NCBI GenBank assembly: GCA_021827205.1 | Contig: JAKAWV010000010.1 | Span: 1 to 64,000, forward strand | Origin: Pseudomonadota bacterium | GTDB lineage: Bacteria; Pseudomonadota; Gammaproteobacteria; Xanthomonadales; Rhodanobacteraceae | Length of the DNA: 64,000 nt | Direction of reading: 5' to 3' | In this document: one piece after another, positions 17,871 to 28,217 of the stretch | Numbering within the stretch: the stretch's first letter is position 1 | How the letters are laid out: each line of letters begins with the position of its first letter | The notes under the pieces: generated by a model | Seen by the model: only the letters and a program-made list of their open reading frames with translations | Databases searched by the model: none | What the model was told of the DNA's origin: nothing | Made by a program: the position numbers and the translations under genes

Positions 17871-19040
17871 TCAGGCACCGGTGGCGCCGTGGACCGGCCG
17901 CAGCGTGCTCCAGTTCTTGCAGCTCGGGCACTGCCAATGGTGCGCGCGCGCGCCGAAGCCGCACTGCGTGCAGCGATACAGCGCCTGACCTTCGAGCACC
18001 GCGGCGGTCAGATCGCGCAGCAGGCGCAGGCTGGACTCGGTATCGCTGCCACCCTCGATCGCCGTGTCCATCAATTGCACCAGACCGCGCACCGAGGGTC
18101 GCTGGCGCAACTGCGTGCCGAGGAATTCCACCGCGCGGTCCTGGCCATCGCGGCGCGCGTAAATGCGCGCCAGCGCCAGCACCGGCGAGACCCCCTCGTA
18201 GCGCTGCACGATGTGCCCCAGGATTTGCTCGGCGCGCTCCATCTGCTGCGCGCGCGCGTAGGTATCGAGCAGCGCCGGAAGAATCTCGGGCACGCAGTCG
18301 ATGTCGGACTCCAGCGCCTGCTCGTAGGCCGCGATCGCCGCCGCGTAATCCGCGGCCGCGGCGGCGAAGCGCCCGCGCAGGATGAGCGCGCGCACGAATT
18401 TCGGATGCGCGACAAACGCCTGCTGCAGATAATCGGCGGCGTCCTGCATGGCGCCGTGCGTCTGTGCGCGCTCGGCCAGCTCGCAGTAAAAATGCGCGAT
18501 CTGCAGCGACTGTCGCTCACCAGAGGTTTCCTCCAGCCGGCGTGCGTAGAGGATGGCCTTGTGCCAGTCGCGCTCGTGCTGGCAGATGGCGATCAGGTGG
18601 CGCAACGCCGAAGGCGCCTGCGCATTCATCGCCACCAGATCGGCGAACAGCGTCTCGGCGCGGTCGAGCAGGCCTGCGCGCATGTAATCCTCGCCCAGTT
18701 CCAGCAGCGCCATGGTTTTCACGTCATCGCTGAGGTTGGCGCGCGCGATCAGATGCTGGTGCACGCGGATGGCGCGCTCCACCTCGCCGCGGCGGCGGAA
18801 CAGATTGCCCAACGCGAGGTGCGTTTCGACGGTGTCGCGATTGGCCTCGGCCAACTGCAAGAACACCTCGATGGCCTTGTCCGGCTGCTCGTTGAGCAGA
18901 TAATTCAGGCCGCGGAAATAGCTCGAAGACAGCTCATTGACGCGCGCGCCCGAGCGCCGAGCGCCCAGCCGGCGCGCGCTCCACCAGCCGGACAGAAACG
19001 CAATCGGCAGCAGCAGGAACAGCAGCAGAAGTGGATTCAT
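17871..19040 (-). CDS. lapB: Lipopolysaccharide assembly protein LapB (YciM)
   Basis: 389-residue inner-membrane-anchored TPR protein that in E. coli promotes FtsH-dependent turnover of LpxC and so sets LPS levels. The N-terminus is one transmembrane anchor (MNPLLLLFLLLPIAFLSGWW), followed by a string of TPR repeats and a C-terminal rubredoxin-like metal site (YRCTQCGFGARAHHWQCPSC, two CxxC pairs). Length matches the E. coli protein. The start at ATG 19040 lies in a 4-bp overlap with lapA, matching conserved lapAB coupling. A 6-bp gap leads to the WbpL-like gene. Confidence 0.93.
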   Translation of the reverse strand: MNPLLLLFLLLPIAFLSGWWSARRLGARRSGARVNELSSSYFRGLNYLLNEQPDKAIEVFLQLAEANRDTVETHLALGNLFRRRGEVERAIRVHQHLIARANLSDDVKTMALLELGEDYMRAGLLDRAETLFADLVAMNAQAPSALRHLIAICQHERDWHKAILYARRLEETSGERQSLQIAHFYCELAERAQTHGAMQDAADYLQQAFVAHPKFVRALILRGRFAAAAADYAAAIAAYEQALESDIDCVPEILPALLDTYARAQQMERAEQILGHIVQRYEGVSPVLALARIYARRDGQDRAVEFLGTQLRQRPSVRGLVQLMDTAIEGGSDTESSLRLLRDLTAAVLEGQALYRCTQCGFGARAHHWQCPSCKNWSTLRPVHGATGA

Positions 19041-19288
19041 GCAGCGTCTTGGCCATCGCCTTGTCCGCGCCCGGACACCTTGCGCCGGCGCCGCGCGCCA
19101 AGACCCAGCCATGCGCTGAGGCCGCCCAGCAGCCAGCCCAGCACCAGCACCGCAAGCAAGGTCACGCCCTTGGGCAAGTCGGCCTCGACCAGCAGAAAGT
19201 CATAATGCACGGCGCCGCCGTTGAGCGCGGCAAACGCCGCGCCCAGCAGGGCGAATATGAGCAGCAAAGCGGCGATCACGAAGCGCAT
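19037..19288 (-). CDS. lapA: Lipopolysaccharide assembly protein A (DUF1049, YciS)
   Basis: 83-residue inner-membrane protein with two hydrophobic helices (residues about 4-22 and 43-62) and a basic C-terminal tail rich in Arg and Gly. It is the usual partner of LapB in LPS assembly and is assigned from length, topology and the conserved position between ihfB and lapB, with a 4-bp overlap into lapB. Confidence 0.88.
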   Translation of the reverse strand: MRFVIAALLLIFALLGAAFAALNGGAVHYDFLLVEADLPKGVTLLAVLVLGWLLGGLSAWLGLGARRRRKVSGRGQGDGQDAA

Positions 19289-19394
19289 GGCGTCTCCCTC
19301 ACCATCACTTTAGCAGGCCACGCAAGCGCCACACGGCGGGGATACCTGCGGCGAACGGCGGGAATCAAGGCGCGCCGCGCCGGGCGCACGCGCA

Positions 19395-19676
19395 TCAATC
19401 GCTGTTGACCCGCTCGCGCAGTTCCTTGCCCGGCTTGAAATGCGGTACGTGCTTGCCCGGCAGCGCCACGGCTTCGCCGGATTTCGGATTGCGCCCTACG
19501 CGCGGCGCGCGATAGTGCAGCGAGAAGCTGCCGAAGCCGCGCACCTCGATGCGCTCACCGGCGGACAACGCCTCGGTCATCTGGTCAAGCACATGCTTGA
19601 CGCCAATTTCGACGTCTGCAAGGGCCAGATGCGTCTGGCCACGCGCCAGGGCTTCGATGAGATCGGATTTGGTCAT
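19395..19676 (-). CDS. ihfB: Integration host factor subunit beta
   Basis: 93-residue HU/IHF-family DNA-bending protein that pairs with IHF-alpha. Recognisable features are [10 protein letters not shown] at the start, the beta-arm with [29 protein letters not shown], and [18 protein letters not shown]. The start at ATG 19676 gives the standard IhfB N-terminus. It lies downstream of rpsA, the conserved gammaproteobacterial order cmk-rpsA-ihfB. Confidence 0.95.
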   Translation of the reverse strand: MTKSDLIEALARGQTHLALADVEIGVKHVLDQMTEALSAGERIEVRGFGSFSLHYRAPRVGRNPKSGEAVALPGKHVPHFKPGKELRERVNSD

Positions 19677-19699
19677 GGATGGGGCAGCCGAAAGGCGGC

Positions 19700-19717
19700 G
19701 GGGCGGACCACCGCCCC
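19700..19717 (-). other. GC hairpin between rpsA and ihfB
   Basis: 7-bp perfect arms GGGGCGG and CCGCCCC around a 4-nt loop, in the 56-bp gap between the rpsA stop and the ihfB start. No U-run follows on the minus strand, so it is not a classical intrinsic terminator. It could be a partial attenuator or an mRNA processing or stabilising element that separates abundant rpsA expression from ihfB. Confidence 0.4.
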
Positions 19718-19732
19718 GGGGTGCGGGCAGGA

Positions 19733-21400
19733 TCAGCCCTTCTTCATCTGTTCCTTGAGCAGCGCGCCCAGCTTGGTGGTGCCACCGGAAGCGCTCTGGT
19801 ACTCGGCCATGGTTTCCTGCAGATCCTCCTCGTCCTTGGCGCGGATCGAGAGCTGCATCTGGCGGCCCTTGCGATCCATGCCGGTGAACTTGGCCTCGAC
19901 CTTGTCGCCCACCTTGAGGTGCTGCGTGGCGTCCTCGATGCGCTCCTTGGCAATGTCGTTGGCGCGCAGGTAACCCTCGACGCCATCCTCGAGCGCGATC
20001 AGCGCGCCCTTGGCGTCCACTTCCTTGACCACGCCGGTGACGATGCTGCCGCGCGGATGGCCGGCCATGAACTGGCCGAACGGATCCTGTTCCATCTGCT
20101 TGACGCCGAGGCTGATGCGCTCGCGCTCCGGATCCACGGCCAGCACCACGGCCTCGATCTCGTCGCCCTTCTTGAAATTGCGCACCAACTCCTCGCCAGT
20201 GCTGTTCCAGGAAATGTCGGACAGATGCACCAGACCGTCGATGCCGCCGTCCAGACCGATGAAGATGCCGAAGTCGGTGATCGACTTGATCGCACCGTTG
20301 ACGCGATCGCCCTTCTTGTGGATCGCGGCGAAGGTTTCCCACGGATTGGCGCGGGTCTGCTTGATGCCCAGCGAGATGCGGCGACGTTCCTCGTCGACAT
20401 CCAGCACCAGCACCTCGCACTCATCGCCAACCTGCACCACCTTGGCCGGGTTGACGTTCTTGTTGGTCCAGTCCATTTCGGAGACGTGCACCAGCCCCTC
20501 GACGCCCGGCTCGATTTCGACGAAGCAGCCGTAGTCGGTGACGTTGCTGACCTTGCCGAACAAGCGGGCATTGACCGGGTAGCGGCGCGCGATGTTGACC
20601 CACGGATCATCGCCGAGCTGCTTCAGGCCGAGGCTGACGCGGTTGCGCTCGCGGTCGAACTTGAGCACGCGTACTTCGAGCTCGTCGCCGACATTGACCA
20701 CCTCGGACGGATGGCGCACGCGCTTCCACGCCATGTCGGTGATGTGCAGCAGGCCGTCGATGCCGCCGAGGTCCACGAACGCGCCGTAATCGGTGAGATT
20801 CTTGACCACGCCCTTGAGCACCGCGCCTTCCTGCAGGCGTTCCATCAATTGTTCGCGCTCGACGGAGAACTCGCTCTCGACCACCGCGCGGCGGCTGACC
20901 ACCACGTTGTTGCGCTTGCGATCGAGCTTGATGAGCTTGAATTCGAGATCCTTGCCTTCCAGGTACACCGGATCGCGCACCGGACGCACATCCACCAGGG
21001 AACCCGGCAGGAACGCGCGCACGTCCTTGATGTCGACGGTGAAGCCACCCTTGACCTTGCCGGTGATGCGGCCGCTGATCGCGGTGTTGTTGGTGAACGC
21101 ATCCTCGAGGTCGTCCCAGACCATCGAGCGCTTGGCCTTTTCGCGCGAGAGCTTGGTCTCGCCGGTGCCGTTCTCGATGGCGTCCAGCGCGACCTTGACC
21201 TCGTCGCCGATCTGGATGCGGATCTGGCCATCGTCGTCGCGGAATTCCTCGATCGGGATGATGCCCTCGCTCTTGAGGCCCGCGTTGATGACGACGACAT
21301 CGGAGCGCACGTCGATCACCGTGCCCAGCACGATCGACCCCGGTTTGAGCTTGGACAGGGTCTGGCTGTTCTCGAACAGCTCGGCAAAACTTTCAGTCAT
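19733..21400 (-). CDS. rpsA: 30S ribosomal protein S1
   Basis: 555-residue protein, near the E. coli length of 557, with six S1 RNA-binding repeats (for example [100 protein letters not shown]). S1 brings mRNA to the 30S subunit. The start at ATG 21400 gives the conserved [10 protein letters not shown]. An intrinsic terminator lies between cmk and this gene, so rpsA probably has its own promoter in 21401-21475. Confidence 0.96.
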   Translation of the reverse strand: MTESFAELFENSQTLSKLKPGSIVLGTVIDVRSDVVVINAGLKSEGIIPIEEFRDDDGQIRIQIGDEVKVALDAIENGTGETKLSREKAKRSMVWDDLEDAFTNNTAISGRITGKVKGGFTVDIKDVRAFLPGSLVDVRPVRDPVYLEGKDLEFKLIKLDRKRNNVVVSRRAVVESEFSVEREQLMERLQEGAVLKGVVKNLTDYGAFVDLGGIDGLLHITDMAWKRVRHPSEVVNVGDELEVRVLKFDRERNRVSLGLKQLGDDPWVNIARRYPVNARLFGKVSNVTDYGCFVEIEPGVEGLVHVSEMDWTNKNVNPAKVVQVGDECEVLVLDVDEERRRISLGIKQTRANPWETFAAIHKKGDRVNGAIKSITDFGIFIGLDGGIDGLVHLSDISWNSTGEELVRNFKKGDEIEAVVLAVDPERERISLGVKQMEQDPFGQFMAGHPRGSIVTGVVKEVDAKGALIALEDGVEGYLRANDIAKERIEDATQHLKVGDKVEAKFTGMDRKGRQMQLSIRAKDEEDLQETMAEYQSASGGTTKLGALLKEQMKKG

Positions 21401-21475
21401 GGGTTTATCCGGTGTGGTTGCCGGCACAGCCCGACGGGCGGCTCGGAACCGGGTTGTGGACGCTTGCGCGCCGTG

Positions 21476-21498
21476 AAAAACCGCTCCTCGCGGAGCGG
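21476..21498 (-). terminator. Intrinsic terminator between cmk and rpsA
   Basis: On the minus strand the sequence forms CCGCTCC-GCGA-GGAGCGG, a 7-bp GC-rich stem with a 4-nt loop, followed at once by five U. This is a classic rho-independent terminator, 21 bp after the cmk stop and 76 bp before the rpsA start. Confidence 0.8.
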
Positions 21499-21518
21499 GC
21501 CTTGCGTACTGCCGAGGC

Positions 21519-22202
21519 TCAATGCCGCGGCAGCAACGCCAGAATCCGTGCAACGACTGCCCCGATCGGCATGCCGGTGGTGTCGATCACCACCGCATCC
21601 GCTGCGGGCTTGAGCGGGGCCACGATACGCTCGGCATCACGCCGGTCGCGCGCCTCGATCTCCCGCAACAAGTCGGCGAGTGTAACCTTGAGCCCCTTGT
21701 CCTTCAACTGCTTATGGCGTCTTTGCGCGCGCTCGGCGGCGCTGGCGGTCAAAAACACCTTGGGGTTGGCATCGGGAAAGAGCACCGTGCCCATGTCGCG
21801 ACCATCCGCGACCAGTCCGGGAGCCTTGCGAAAGGCTCGCTGCTTGTCCAGCAGCGCCGTGCGCAGGCTGGGAATGGCGGCAATGGCCGAGGCCGCGGCA
21901 CCACAGGTTTCGGTGCGGATAGCGTCGCCGGCATCCTGACCGTTGACCAGCACCCGTGTCTCGCCGCCGGCGCCGGGATCGCGAAAACCGATGCGCGTGT
22001 GCTCGGCGCAGCGCGTTACCGCCTCGGCATCGGACAGATCGATGCCGGCCAGCGAGGCGGCATAGCCCACCGCGCGATACAGCGCGCCGGAGTCCAGCAG
22101 ATGCCAGCCCAGTCGCGCGGCGAGCAGACGGCTGATGGTGCCCTTGCCGGAGCCGGACGGGCCATCGATGGTGAGCACGGGAACGGGCGTGGTGGCGGAC
22201 AT
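21519..22202 (-). CDS. cmk: Cytidylate kinase
   Basis: 227-residue kinase that phosphorylates CMP and dCMP. The P-loop is [17 protein letters not shown] near the N-terminus; the NMP-binding region includes [13 protein letters not shown] and the lid region has [17 protein letters not shown]. The length is usual. Of two in-frame ATGs (22208 and 22202), I prefer 22202 because a GAG lies 6 nt upstream. It is followed by a terminator and then rpsA, the conserved order. Confidence 0.94.
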   Translation of the reverse strand: MSATTPVPVLTIDGPSGSGKGTISRLLAARLGWHLLDSGALYRAVGYAASLAGIDLSDAEAVTRCAEHTRIGFRDPGAGGETRVLVNGQDAGDAIRTETCGAAASAIAAIPSLRTALLDKQRAFRKAPGLVADGRDMGTVLFPDANPKVFLTASAAERAQRRHKQLKDKGLKVTLADLLREIEARDRRDAERIVAPLKPAADAVVIDTTGMPIGAVVARILALLPRH

Positions 22203-22275
22203 CGGCATCTCGTGGCGCAAACCGGCGCAGTCTAGCTCGAGCAAAGCGGCGGCTGGATGCCCGCGGCAGGAAGGA

Positions 22276-23232
22276 TCAGGCTTGGTTGAAAGGCACGGCC
22301 AGCACTTCGGCAATGCTCGCGCAGCCGGCCAGCGCCATCAGTAGCCGATCGACGCCCAGCGCCACGCCGGCGCAATCGGGCAACGCATCCAGCGCCGCCA
22401 GCAGGCGTTCGTCCACCGGCAATTCAGCCAGTCCGCGCGCCAGCCGCGTGCGGTTGTCGGCTGCAAAGCGGCGACGCTGCTCGGCGGCGTCGTGCAACTC
22501 GTGGTAGCCATTGGCCAGCTCCTGGGTGCCCAGATACACCTCGAAACGCGCGGCCAGCGGTGGATCGCCCGGCAGTACGCGCGCCAGCGCGCACTGGCTG
22601 GCGGGGTAATCGTGCAGCACGGTGATTCGATCGGCGGGCAGCCGCGGCTGGATGCGATGGCCCAGCAGCAGGTCCAGCCAGTCGTCACGGGTCAGCCCGG
22701 CGGGATCAACCTGGCGATCGCCCAGCGCCACGCGCAACTCGGCGTCACTGGCGCGATGGGCGTCCAGCCCCAGCTCGCGCGCGAACAGCTCGGCGTAACT
22801 CAGCACCTCGATGCGCGCGCCGCGTCCGACCAGCGCCAGCGCGGCCTGCACCAGCTCGATCACTTCATCGGCGAGGCGGCGCTGGTCCCATGCGATGCGA
22901 TACCACTCCAGCAGGGTGAACTCGGGGTTGTGGCGCGCGCCAGCCTCGCCGTTGCGGAACACGCGCCCGAGCTCGTAGCAATCGCCGCTGCCCGCGGCGA
23001 GCAGGCGCTTGAGCGGGTACTCGGGGGAGGAGCGCAGCCAGCGCGCACGCGCGCCGGCATCGATGTGGCCGCTGAAATCGGTATGGAAGCTTTCGATGTT
23101 GGGATCGGTGTTGGCGGCGGCGGAGAGCATCGGCGTCTCCACTTCCAGCACCGCGCGCGCGGCGAAAAATTCGCGGATCAGCGCATACAGCCGCGCGCGC
23201 AATTGCAACCGCGCGCGCACTGCGCCGGGCAT
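22276..23232 (-). CDS. epmA: EF-P beta-lysylation enzyme EpmA (GenX/PoxA)
   Basis: 318-residue lysyl-tRNA-synthetase-like ligase that attaches (R)-beta-lysine to elongation factor P, helping ribosomes through polyproline stretches. It has class II synthetase motifs: [10 protein letters not shown] (motif 1 region), [25 protein letters not shown] (motif 2) and [13 protein letters not shown] (motif 3), and lacks the N-terminal anticodon-binding domain of LysRS. An ATG at 23232 is chosen; a GTG at 23244, just 1 bp from the dnaJ stop, is possible but has no Shine-Dalgarno. Confidence 0.9.
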   Translation of the reverse strand: MPGAVRARLQLRARLYALIREFFAARAVLEVETPMLSAAANTDPNIESFHTDFSGHIDAGARARWLRSSPEYPLKRLLAAGSGDCYELGRVFRNGEAGARHNPEFTLLEWYRIAWDQRRLADEVIELVQAALALVGRGARIEVLSYAELFARELGLDAHRASDAELRVALGDRQVDPAGLTRDDWLDLLLGHRIQPRLPADRITVLHDYPASQCALARVLPGDPPLAARFEVYLGTQELANGYHELHDAAEQRRRFAADNRTRLARGLAELPVDERLLAALDALPDCAGVALGVDRLLMALAGCASIAEVLAVPFNQA

Positions 23233-23245
23233 CGCGGCCGCCACT

Positions 23246-24358
23246 TCAGGAGGTCACCCGCGACCAGAACGACTTGACGCCATCGAGGAACGAATGCGCG
23301 CGCGGCGAGTGCCGCGCGGCATCGTCATTGCGCATGCTGGCGTCGAACCGTTCCAGCAACTCGCGTTGCTCGCGCGTCAGTTGCACCGGCGTTTCCACGA
23401 CGATGCGGCAGATCAGATCGCCGGCGCGCCCGCTGCGCACCGAGCGCACACCGCGCCCGCGCATGCGAATCGCCTGGCCGGACTGGGTTTCCGGTGGCAC
23501 GCTCAGGCTGACCTCGCCGTCCAGCGTGGGCACCGCGATCTCGGCGCCCAGCGCCGCCTGCGCGATGCGCACCGGCACCTCGCAGTGCAGGTCGTCGCCA
23601 TCGCGCTGGAACAGGGCGTGCTCGCGCACACGCACCTCCACGTACAAATCGCCGGCCGGCAGCCCCGCCGGACCAGCCTCGCCCTGCCCGCTCAGGCGGA
23701 TGCGATCGCCACTGTCGACGCCGGCCGGAATACGCACCTCGAGCCTGCGCGTGCGCTCCACGTGACCCTCGCCATGGCATTGCGCGCAAGGCGTTTCCAC
23801 CACGCGCCCACTGCCGCGGCACTGCGGGCAGGCCTGCTGCACCGAGAAAATGCCGTTCTGCATGCGCACCCGGCCCTGGCCGCGACAGGTCGGGCAGGTC
23901 TTGCTGCGCCCGTCAGCCGAGCCGCTGCCCTTGCAGCCCTCGCAAGCGACGATGCCGGGCACCGCGATGGTCTTGTCGCAGCCGAACACGGCCTCTTCGA
24001 GATCCAGATCGAGCAGATAGCGCAAATCGCCGCCGCGGCGCGGACGTCCGCCGCCACCGAAGATGTCGGCGAAAATGTCGCCGAACATGTCGCCGGCATC
24101 GGCAAAACCGGCGCCCCCGCGCGCGCCGCCGCTGGCGAACGCGGCGTGGCCGTGACGATCGTAAAGCGTGCGGCGCGCGCCGTCGCACAGCACTTCGTAG
24201 GCTTCCTTGGCCTCCTTGAATTTATCCTGCGCGGCCGGGTCATCGGGGCAGCGATCCGGATGAAACTTCATGGCTAGGCGGCGAAAGGCCTTCTTGATTT
24301 CTTCCTCGCCAGCGCCACGCGGCACACCGAGGACTTCGTAATAGTCGCGTTTGGGCAT
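23246..24358 (-). CDS. dnaJ: Chaperone DnaJ
   Basis: 370-residue type I Hsp40 co-chaperone that stimulates DnaK ATPase. The J domain has the HPD motif ([10 protein letters not shown]), followed by a Gly/Phe linker ([13 protein letters not shown]), four zinc repeats CxxCxGxG ([32 protein letters not shown]) and the substrate-binding C-terminus. It is downstream of dnaK with a 126-bp gap that has no obvious terminator. Confidence 0.96.
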   Translation of the reverse strand: MPKRDYYEVLGVPRGAGEEEIKKAFRRLAMKFHPDRCPDDPAAQDKFKEAKEAYEVLCDGARRTLYDRHGHAAFASGGARGGAGFADAGDMFGDIFADIFGGGGRPRRGGDLRYLLDLDLEEAVFGCDKTIAVPGIVACEGCKGSGSADGRSKTCPTCRGQGRVRMQNGIFSVQQACPQCRGSGRVVETPCAQCHGEGHVERTRRLEVRIPAGVDSGDRIRLSGQGEAGPAGLPAGDLYVEVRVREHALFQRDGDDLHCEVPVRIAQAALGAEIAVPTLDGEVSLSVPPETQSGQAIRMRGRGVRSVRSGRAGDLICRIVVETPVQLTREQRELLERFDASMRNDDAARHSPRAHSFLDGVKSFWSRVTS

Positions 24359-24484
24359 GGGCGGGGCTGGGTGGGGAAGTGATCGACGGATGGGAGCTTG
24401 GGGGCAAGAAGCCGGAAAGAATACCGCCTGGTGGCCGAAACCGATCCGGCTACCGATTACCGGTCGCGCGCTTCCTGGCCCCGC

Positions 24485-26398
24485 TTACTGCTTGTCCTTG
24501 ACCTCGGTGAACTCGGCGTCGACCACGTCATCTTGCGCGTGCGCGGGGCCGGCAGCGGACTCCGCACCGGGCGCTGCGCCGGCTGCTGCCGCGGCCTGCA
24601 AGGCCTGCGCGGCCTGCTCCAGCGCCTGCGTGCGCGCTTCGATACGCGCCTGATCATCGCCTTTCATCGCGTCATCGAGATCCTTCAGGGCCGACTCGAT
24701 GGCGCCAATCTGCGCCGCCGGCACCTTGCCACCGTGCTCCTTGAGCGCGTTGCGCGTCGCGTGCAGCAACTGGTCGGCCTTGTTGCGCACGCCCACCAGT
24801 TCGTGGAACTTCTTGTCTTCCTCGCGGTGCGCCTCGGCGTCGCGAACCATGCGCTGGATCTCGTCGTCGGACAGGCCTGAACCGGCCTTGATCTCGATCT
24901 TCTGCTCCTTGCCGGTGTTCTTGTCCTTGGCCGAGACGTGCAGGATGCCGTTGGCGTCAATGTCGAAGGTGACCTCGATCTGCGGCATGCCGCGTGGCGC
25001 GTTCTGGATGCCGGCTAGATCGAACTTGGCCAACGACTTGTTGTAGCGCGCCTGCTCACGCTCACCCTGCAGCACGTGCACGGTCACCGCGGACTGGTTG
25101 TCCTCGGCGGTGGAAAACACCTGCGCGGCCTTGGTCGGGATGGTGGTGTTCTTCTCGACCAACTTGGTCATCACGCCGCCCATGGTCTCGATGCCGAGAC
25201 TCAGCGGGGTCACGTCCAGCAGCAGCACGTCCTTGACCGCGCCACCCAGCACCGCGCCCTGGATCGCCGCGCCCACGGCCACGGCTTCATCCGGGTTGAC
25301 GTCCTTGCGTGGCTCCTTGCCGAAGAAATCCTTCACCGCTTCCTGCACCTTGGGCATGCGCGTCATGCCACCGACCAGGATCACCTCGCTGATGTCGCCC
25401 ACCTTGATGCCGGCGTCGTTGATCGCGGTGCGGCACGGATCGATGGTGCGCTTGACCAGATCCTCGACCAGCGCCTCCAGCTTGGCGCGCGTCAACTTGA
25501 TGTTGAGGTGCTTGGGACCGGAGGCATCGGCGGTGACATAGGGCAGATTGACGTCGGTCTGGTGCGCGCTGGACAACTCGATCTTGGCACGCTCGGCGGC
25601 ATCCTTCAGACGCTGCAGGGCCAGTGGATCCTTGCGCAAATCGATGCCCTGCTCCTTCTGGAACTCCTCGACCAGATAATCGATGACGCGCATGTCGAAG
25701 TCCTCGCCACCGAGGAAAGTGTCGCCATTGGTGGCCAGCACCTCGAACTGTTTTTCGCCATCGACCTCGGCGATCTCGATGACGGACACGTCGAAGGTGC
25801 CGCCGCCGAGGTCGTACACGGCGATCTTGCGGTCCTTGCCGATGCTCTTGTCGAGGCCATACGCCAGCGCCGCGGCGGTGGGCTCGTTGATGATGCGCTT
25901 GACCTCCAGCCCGGCGATACGCCCGGCATCCTTGGTGGCCTGGCGCTGGCTGTCGTTGAAGTAGGCCGGCACCGTGATCACCGCCTCGGTGACCGGCTCG
26001 CCGAGGTAATCCTCGGCGGTCTTCTTCATCTTCATCAGCACCTTGGCGGAGATTTCCGGCGGCGCCATGCGCTTGCCATCGGAAGTCTCCACCCAGGCAT
26101 CGCCATTGTCGTGCTTGAGGATCTTGTAGGGCACGATGTCGAGGTCTTTCTGCACCTCGGCATCGGTGAACTTGCGGCCGATCAGGCGCTTCACCGCGTA
26201 AAAGGTGTTCTTGGGATTGGTCACCGCCTGGCGCTTGGCCGGCGCGCCGACCAGTACCTCGCCATCCTTGGTGAAGGCGACGATGGAGGGCGTGGTGCGA
26301 TCGCCCTCGGCGTTCTCGATCACGCGCGTGCTCGAGCCCTCCATGATGGCGACGCAGGAATTGGTGGTACCGAGGTCGATGCCGATGATCTTGGCCAT
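24485..26398 (-). CDS. dnaK: Chaperone DnaK (Hsp70)
   Basis: 637-residue Hsp70. The nucleotide-binding domain starts [18 protein letters not shown] and contains [16 protein letters not shown] and the [13 protein letters not shown] segment. The linker [19 protein letters not shown] leads to the substrate-binding domain, and the C-terminal tail ends EFTEVKDKQ, typical of proteobacterial DnaK. It is preceded by grpE and by a good sigma-32-type promoter at 26459-26486. Confidence 0.97.
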   Translation of the reverse strand: MAKIIGIDLGTTNSCVAIMEGSSTRVIENAEGDRTTPSIVAFTKDGEVLVGAPAKRQAVTNPKNTFYAVKRLIGRKFTDAEVQKDLDIVPYKILKHDNGDAWVETSDGKRMAPPEISAKVLMKMKKTAEDYLGEPVTEAVITVPAYFNDSQRQATKDAGRIAGLEVKRIINEPTAAALAYGLDKSIGKDRKIAVYDLGGGTFDVSVIEIAEVDGEKQFEVLATNGDTFLGGEDFDMRVIDYLVEEFQKEQGIDLRKDPLALQRLKDAAERAKIELSSAHQTDVNLPYVTADASGPKHLNIKLTRAKLEALVEDLVKRTIDPCRTAINDAGIKVGDISEVILVGGMTRMPKVQEAVKDFFGKEPRKDVNPDEAVAVGAAIQGAVLGGAVKDVLLLDVTPLSLGIETMGGVMTKLVEKNTTIPTKAAQVFSTAEDNQSAVTVHVLQGEREQARYNKSLAKFDLAGIQNAPRGMPQIEVTFDIDANGILHVSAKDKNTGKEQKIEIKAGSGLSDDEIQRMVRDAEAHREEDKKFHELVGVRNKADQLLHATRNALKEHGGKVPAAQIGAIESALKDLDDAMKGDDQARIEARTQALEQAAQALQAAAAAGAAPGAESAAGPAHAQDDVVDAEFTEVKDKQ

Positions 26399-26458
26399 GA
26401 GTCAGCTCCGGGGAAGTGGTGGGTGTGTGATGTTGCGGCCGCGGCCGTGCTGCTGATC

Positions 26459-26486
26459 AGGTGGGGCTGGCGCGCGCCGATTCAAG
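26459..26486 (-). promoter_or_regulatory. Sigma-32-type heat-shock promoter for dnaK
   Basis: On the minus strand, CTTGAA (26486-26481) is followed after 14 nt by CCCCACCT (26466-26459), close to the RpoH consensus CTTGAA-N13-17-CCCCATNT. The -35 box overlaps the grpE stop codon, and the -10 lies about 60 nt upstream of the dnaK ATG. This would let dnaK-dnaJ be boosted independently of hrcA-grpE. Confidence 0.6.
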
Positions 26487-27006
26487 CGCCCGCCGCGCGC
26501 GCCACGGTGACCAGCGCCGGACGCAGCAGACGCTCGTTGAGCAGGTAGCCCTTTTGCAACACGGCGACCACGGTGTTGGGCGCCTGACCCGGCGCATCGA
26601 CCAGGCTCATGGCCTGATGGCGCTCGGCATCGAACGGCTGGCCGACGGGTTCGATGGCGCTGAGCCCGTGCGCCTGCATGACGCGCTCCAATTCCTTCAG
26701 GGTCAGCTCCATGCCGGCGCGCAGGCTGGCGGCGTCGGCGTTGGCAACGGCAAGTCCGCGCCCCAGCGCGTCGGCCACGGCCAGCAAGTCACCGAGCACG
26801 CGTTCATTGGCGAACTTGCGCGCCTGCTCCAGGTCGCGCTGCAGGCGCTTGCGCTGGTTCTCGATCTCGGCATGCTCGCGCAACATCATCTCGCGCGCGG
26901 CGCTGGCGGCGTCCTCGGCCGAAACCAGACGCTCGCTGAGCGCGGCAAGATCAGCATCGATGGAATCGGGGGTGCTCTCAGGGGGGGATGTTTCGGGCGT
27001 GGTCAT
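26482..27006 (-). CDS. grpE: Nucleotide exchange factor GrpE
   Basis: 174-residue DnaK nucleotide exchange factor. A disordered acidic/Pro-rich N-terminus ([20 protein letters not shown]) is followed by the long dimerising helix ([20 protein letters not shown]) and the beta domain with [15 protein letters not shown] and [20 protein letters not shown]. The start at ATG 27006 is set by this N-terminus. A short tandem repeat of GTACGT lies just upstream, at 27017-27034. Confidence 0.94.
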   Translation of the reverse strand: MTTPETSPPESTPDSIDADLAALSERLVSAEDAASAAREMMLREHAEIENQRKRLQRDLEQARKFANERVLGDLLAVADALGRGLAVANADAASLRAGMELTLKELERVMQAHGLSAIEPVGQPFDAERHQAMSLVDAPGQAPNTVVAVLQKGYLLNERLLRPALVTVARAAGA

Positions 27007-27099
27007 CAGCTCGGCTCGTGTACGTGTACGTGTGATTGAGGAAAACCCAGCACACCGCCGCACAGTCAAAGCGGCGTCGGCAACTGGCAGCGGATTTTG

Positions 27100-28161
27100 T
27101 TATGCGGGCGTGACGATGCGATTCAAGATGCCGCCGAGCAGATCGGCACTGGTCTGCACCACCTGGATCACGCGGTCGTAGGCCATGCGCGTGGGGCCGA
27201 TCACGCCGATGCTGCCCAGCACGCGGCCCTGCACGCCATAGGTCGCGGTGACCATCGAGCAGCCGGCCAGCGGCGCGAAACCGCTCTCCTCGCCGATGAA
27301 CAGGCGCACGCCTGGCGCGGCGGCGCAATTCTCGAACAGCGCCAGCAGTTCGCGCTTTTGCTGGAACGCCTCGAACAGGCCACGCAGGCGCTGCAGGTCG
27401 GCCAGATCGTGCACGCCCATCAGGTTGGCCTGACCGCTGACCACCATGTCGGGAATGCTCTCCGGGCCGGGCTGCAGCGCATGCGTGGCCAGTTCGACCG
27501 CGTCGCCCAGCGCGTTGCGCAACGCGCCATCGGCGGCCTGCAACTCGAGCGCCAGATGCGCGCGGATTTCGCTCAGACGCAGCCCGCAAAAGCCGGCGTT
27601 GAGCACCGTCGCGGCGCGCTCCAGATCGGCCGCGTCGGGGCGGCGCGTCATCTGCAGGATGCGGTTCTGGATGTGCTGGTTGGCGAACACCAGCACCGCC
27701 AGCACGCGCTCATCGGGCAGCGCCACGAACTCGATCTGGCGCAGCGGCAAATCATCCTCGCGCGGCACCGTCACCACGCCAACGAACTGGGTCATGGCCG
27801 AGAGCAGCGCCGAGGCGCCGGTCGCCAGCTCGCGCGCGTCACCCGGCATTTGTTGCAGGCCGCGCGCCAGGCGCTGCTGATCCACCAGCGGCAGCGGCTT
27901 GATTTCCAGCAGGCTGTCAACGAACAGTCGCAAGCCCTGCGGCGTGGGAATGCGCCCGGCCGAGGTATGCGGCGAGGCCACCAGGCCGGCATCCTCGAGG
28001 TCGGCCATGATGTTGCGGATCGTCGCCGGACTCACCTCCAACCCAGCCGAGCGCGACAGCGTGCGCGAGCCGACCGGCTCGCCGCCGCTGAGGTACTGCT
28101 CGATCAGGCTGCGCAGCAACTGCCGCGCGCGCGCATCGAGACCGGGTGGATGGGCTGCCAT
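27100..28161 (-). CDS. hrcA: Heat-inducible transcription repressor HrcA
   Basis: 353-residue repressor. The N-terminal winged helix includes LLRSLIEQYLSGGEPVGSRT and SPATIRNIMADLEDAGLVASPHTSAGRIPT, the HrcA signature; the C-terminal GAF-like domain ends with the conserved RMAYDRVIQVVQTSADLLGG. HrcA normally binds CIRCE elements. I found no CIRCE near hrcA-grpE-dnaK, so its targets (typically groESL) are probably elsewhere. The start at ATG 28161 is the family start; the frame stays open far upstream, antisense to recN, which is a composition artefact. Confidence 0.93.
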   Translation of the reverse strand: MAAHPPGLDARARQLLRSLIEQYLSGGEPVGSRTLSRSAGLEVSPATIRNIMADLEDAGLVASPHTSAGRIPTPQGLRLFVDSLLEIKPLPLVDQQRLARGLQQMPGDARELATGASALLSAMTQFVGVVTVPREDDLPLRQIEFVALPDERVLAVLVFANQHIQNRILQMTRRPDAADLERAATVLNAGFCGLRLSEIRAHLALELQAADGALRNALGDAVELATHALQPGPESIPDMVVSGQANLMGVHDLADLQRLRGLFEAFQQKRELLALFENCAAAPGVRLFIGEESGFAPLAGCSMVTATYGVQGRVLGSIGVIGPTRMAYDRVIQVVQTSADLLGGILNRIVTPA

Positions 28162-28188
28162 GGGCTGGATTCGGACAAAGCTGCAACA

Positions 28189-28217
28189 TGGATAAGGCCT
28201 GCGCGCCCCGCTTGCAA
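28189..28217 (-). promoter_or_regulatory. Possible sigma-70 promoter for hrcA
   Basis: On the minus strand, TTGCAA (28217-28212) and TATCCA (28194-28189) are separated by 17 nt, in the right place 28 nt upstream of the hrcA ATG. The match to consensus is moderate (4 of 6 and 4 of 6), so this is a candidate only. Confidence 0.35.
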
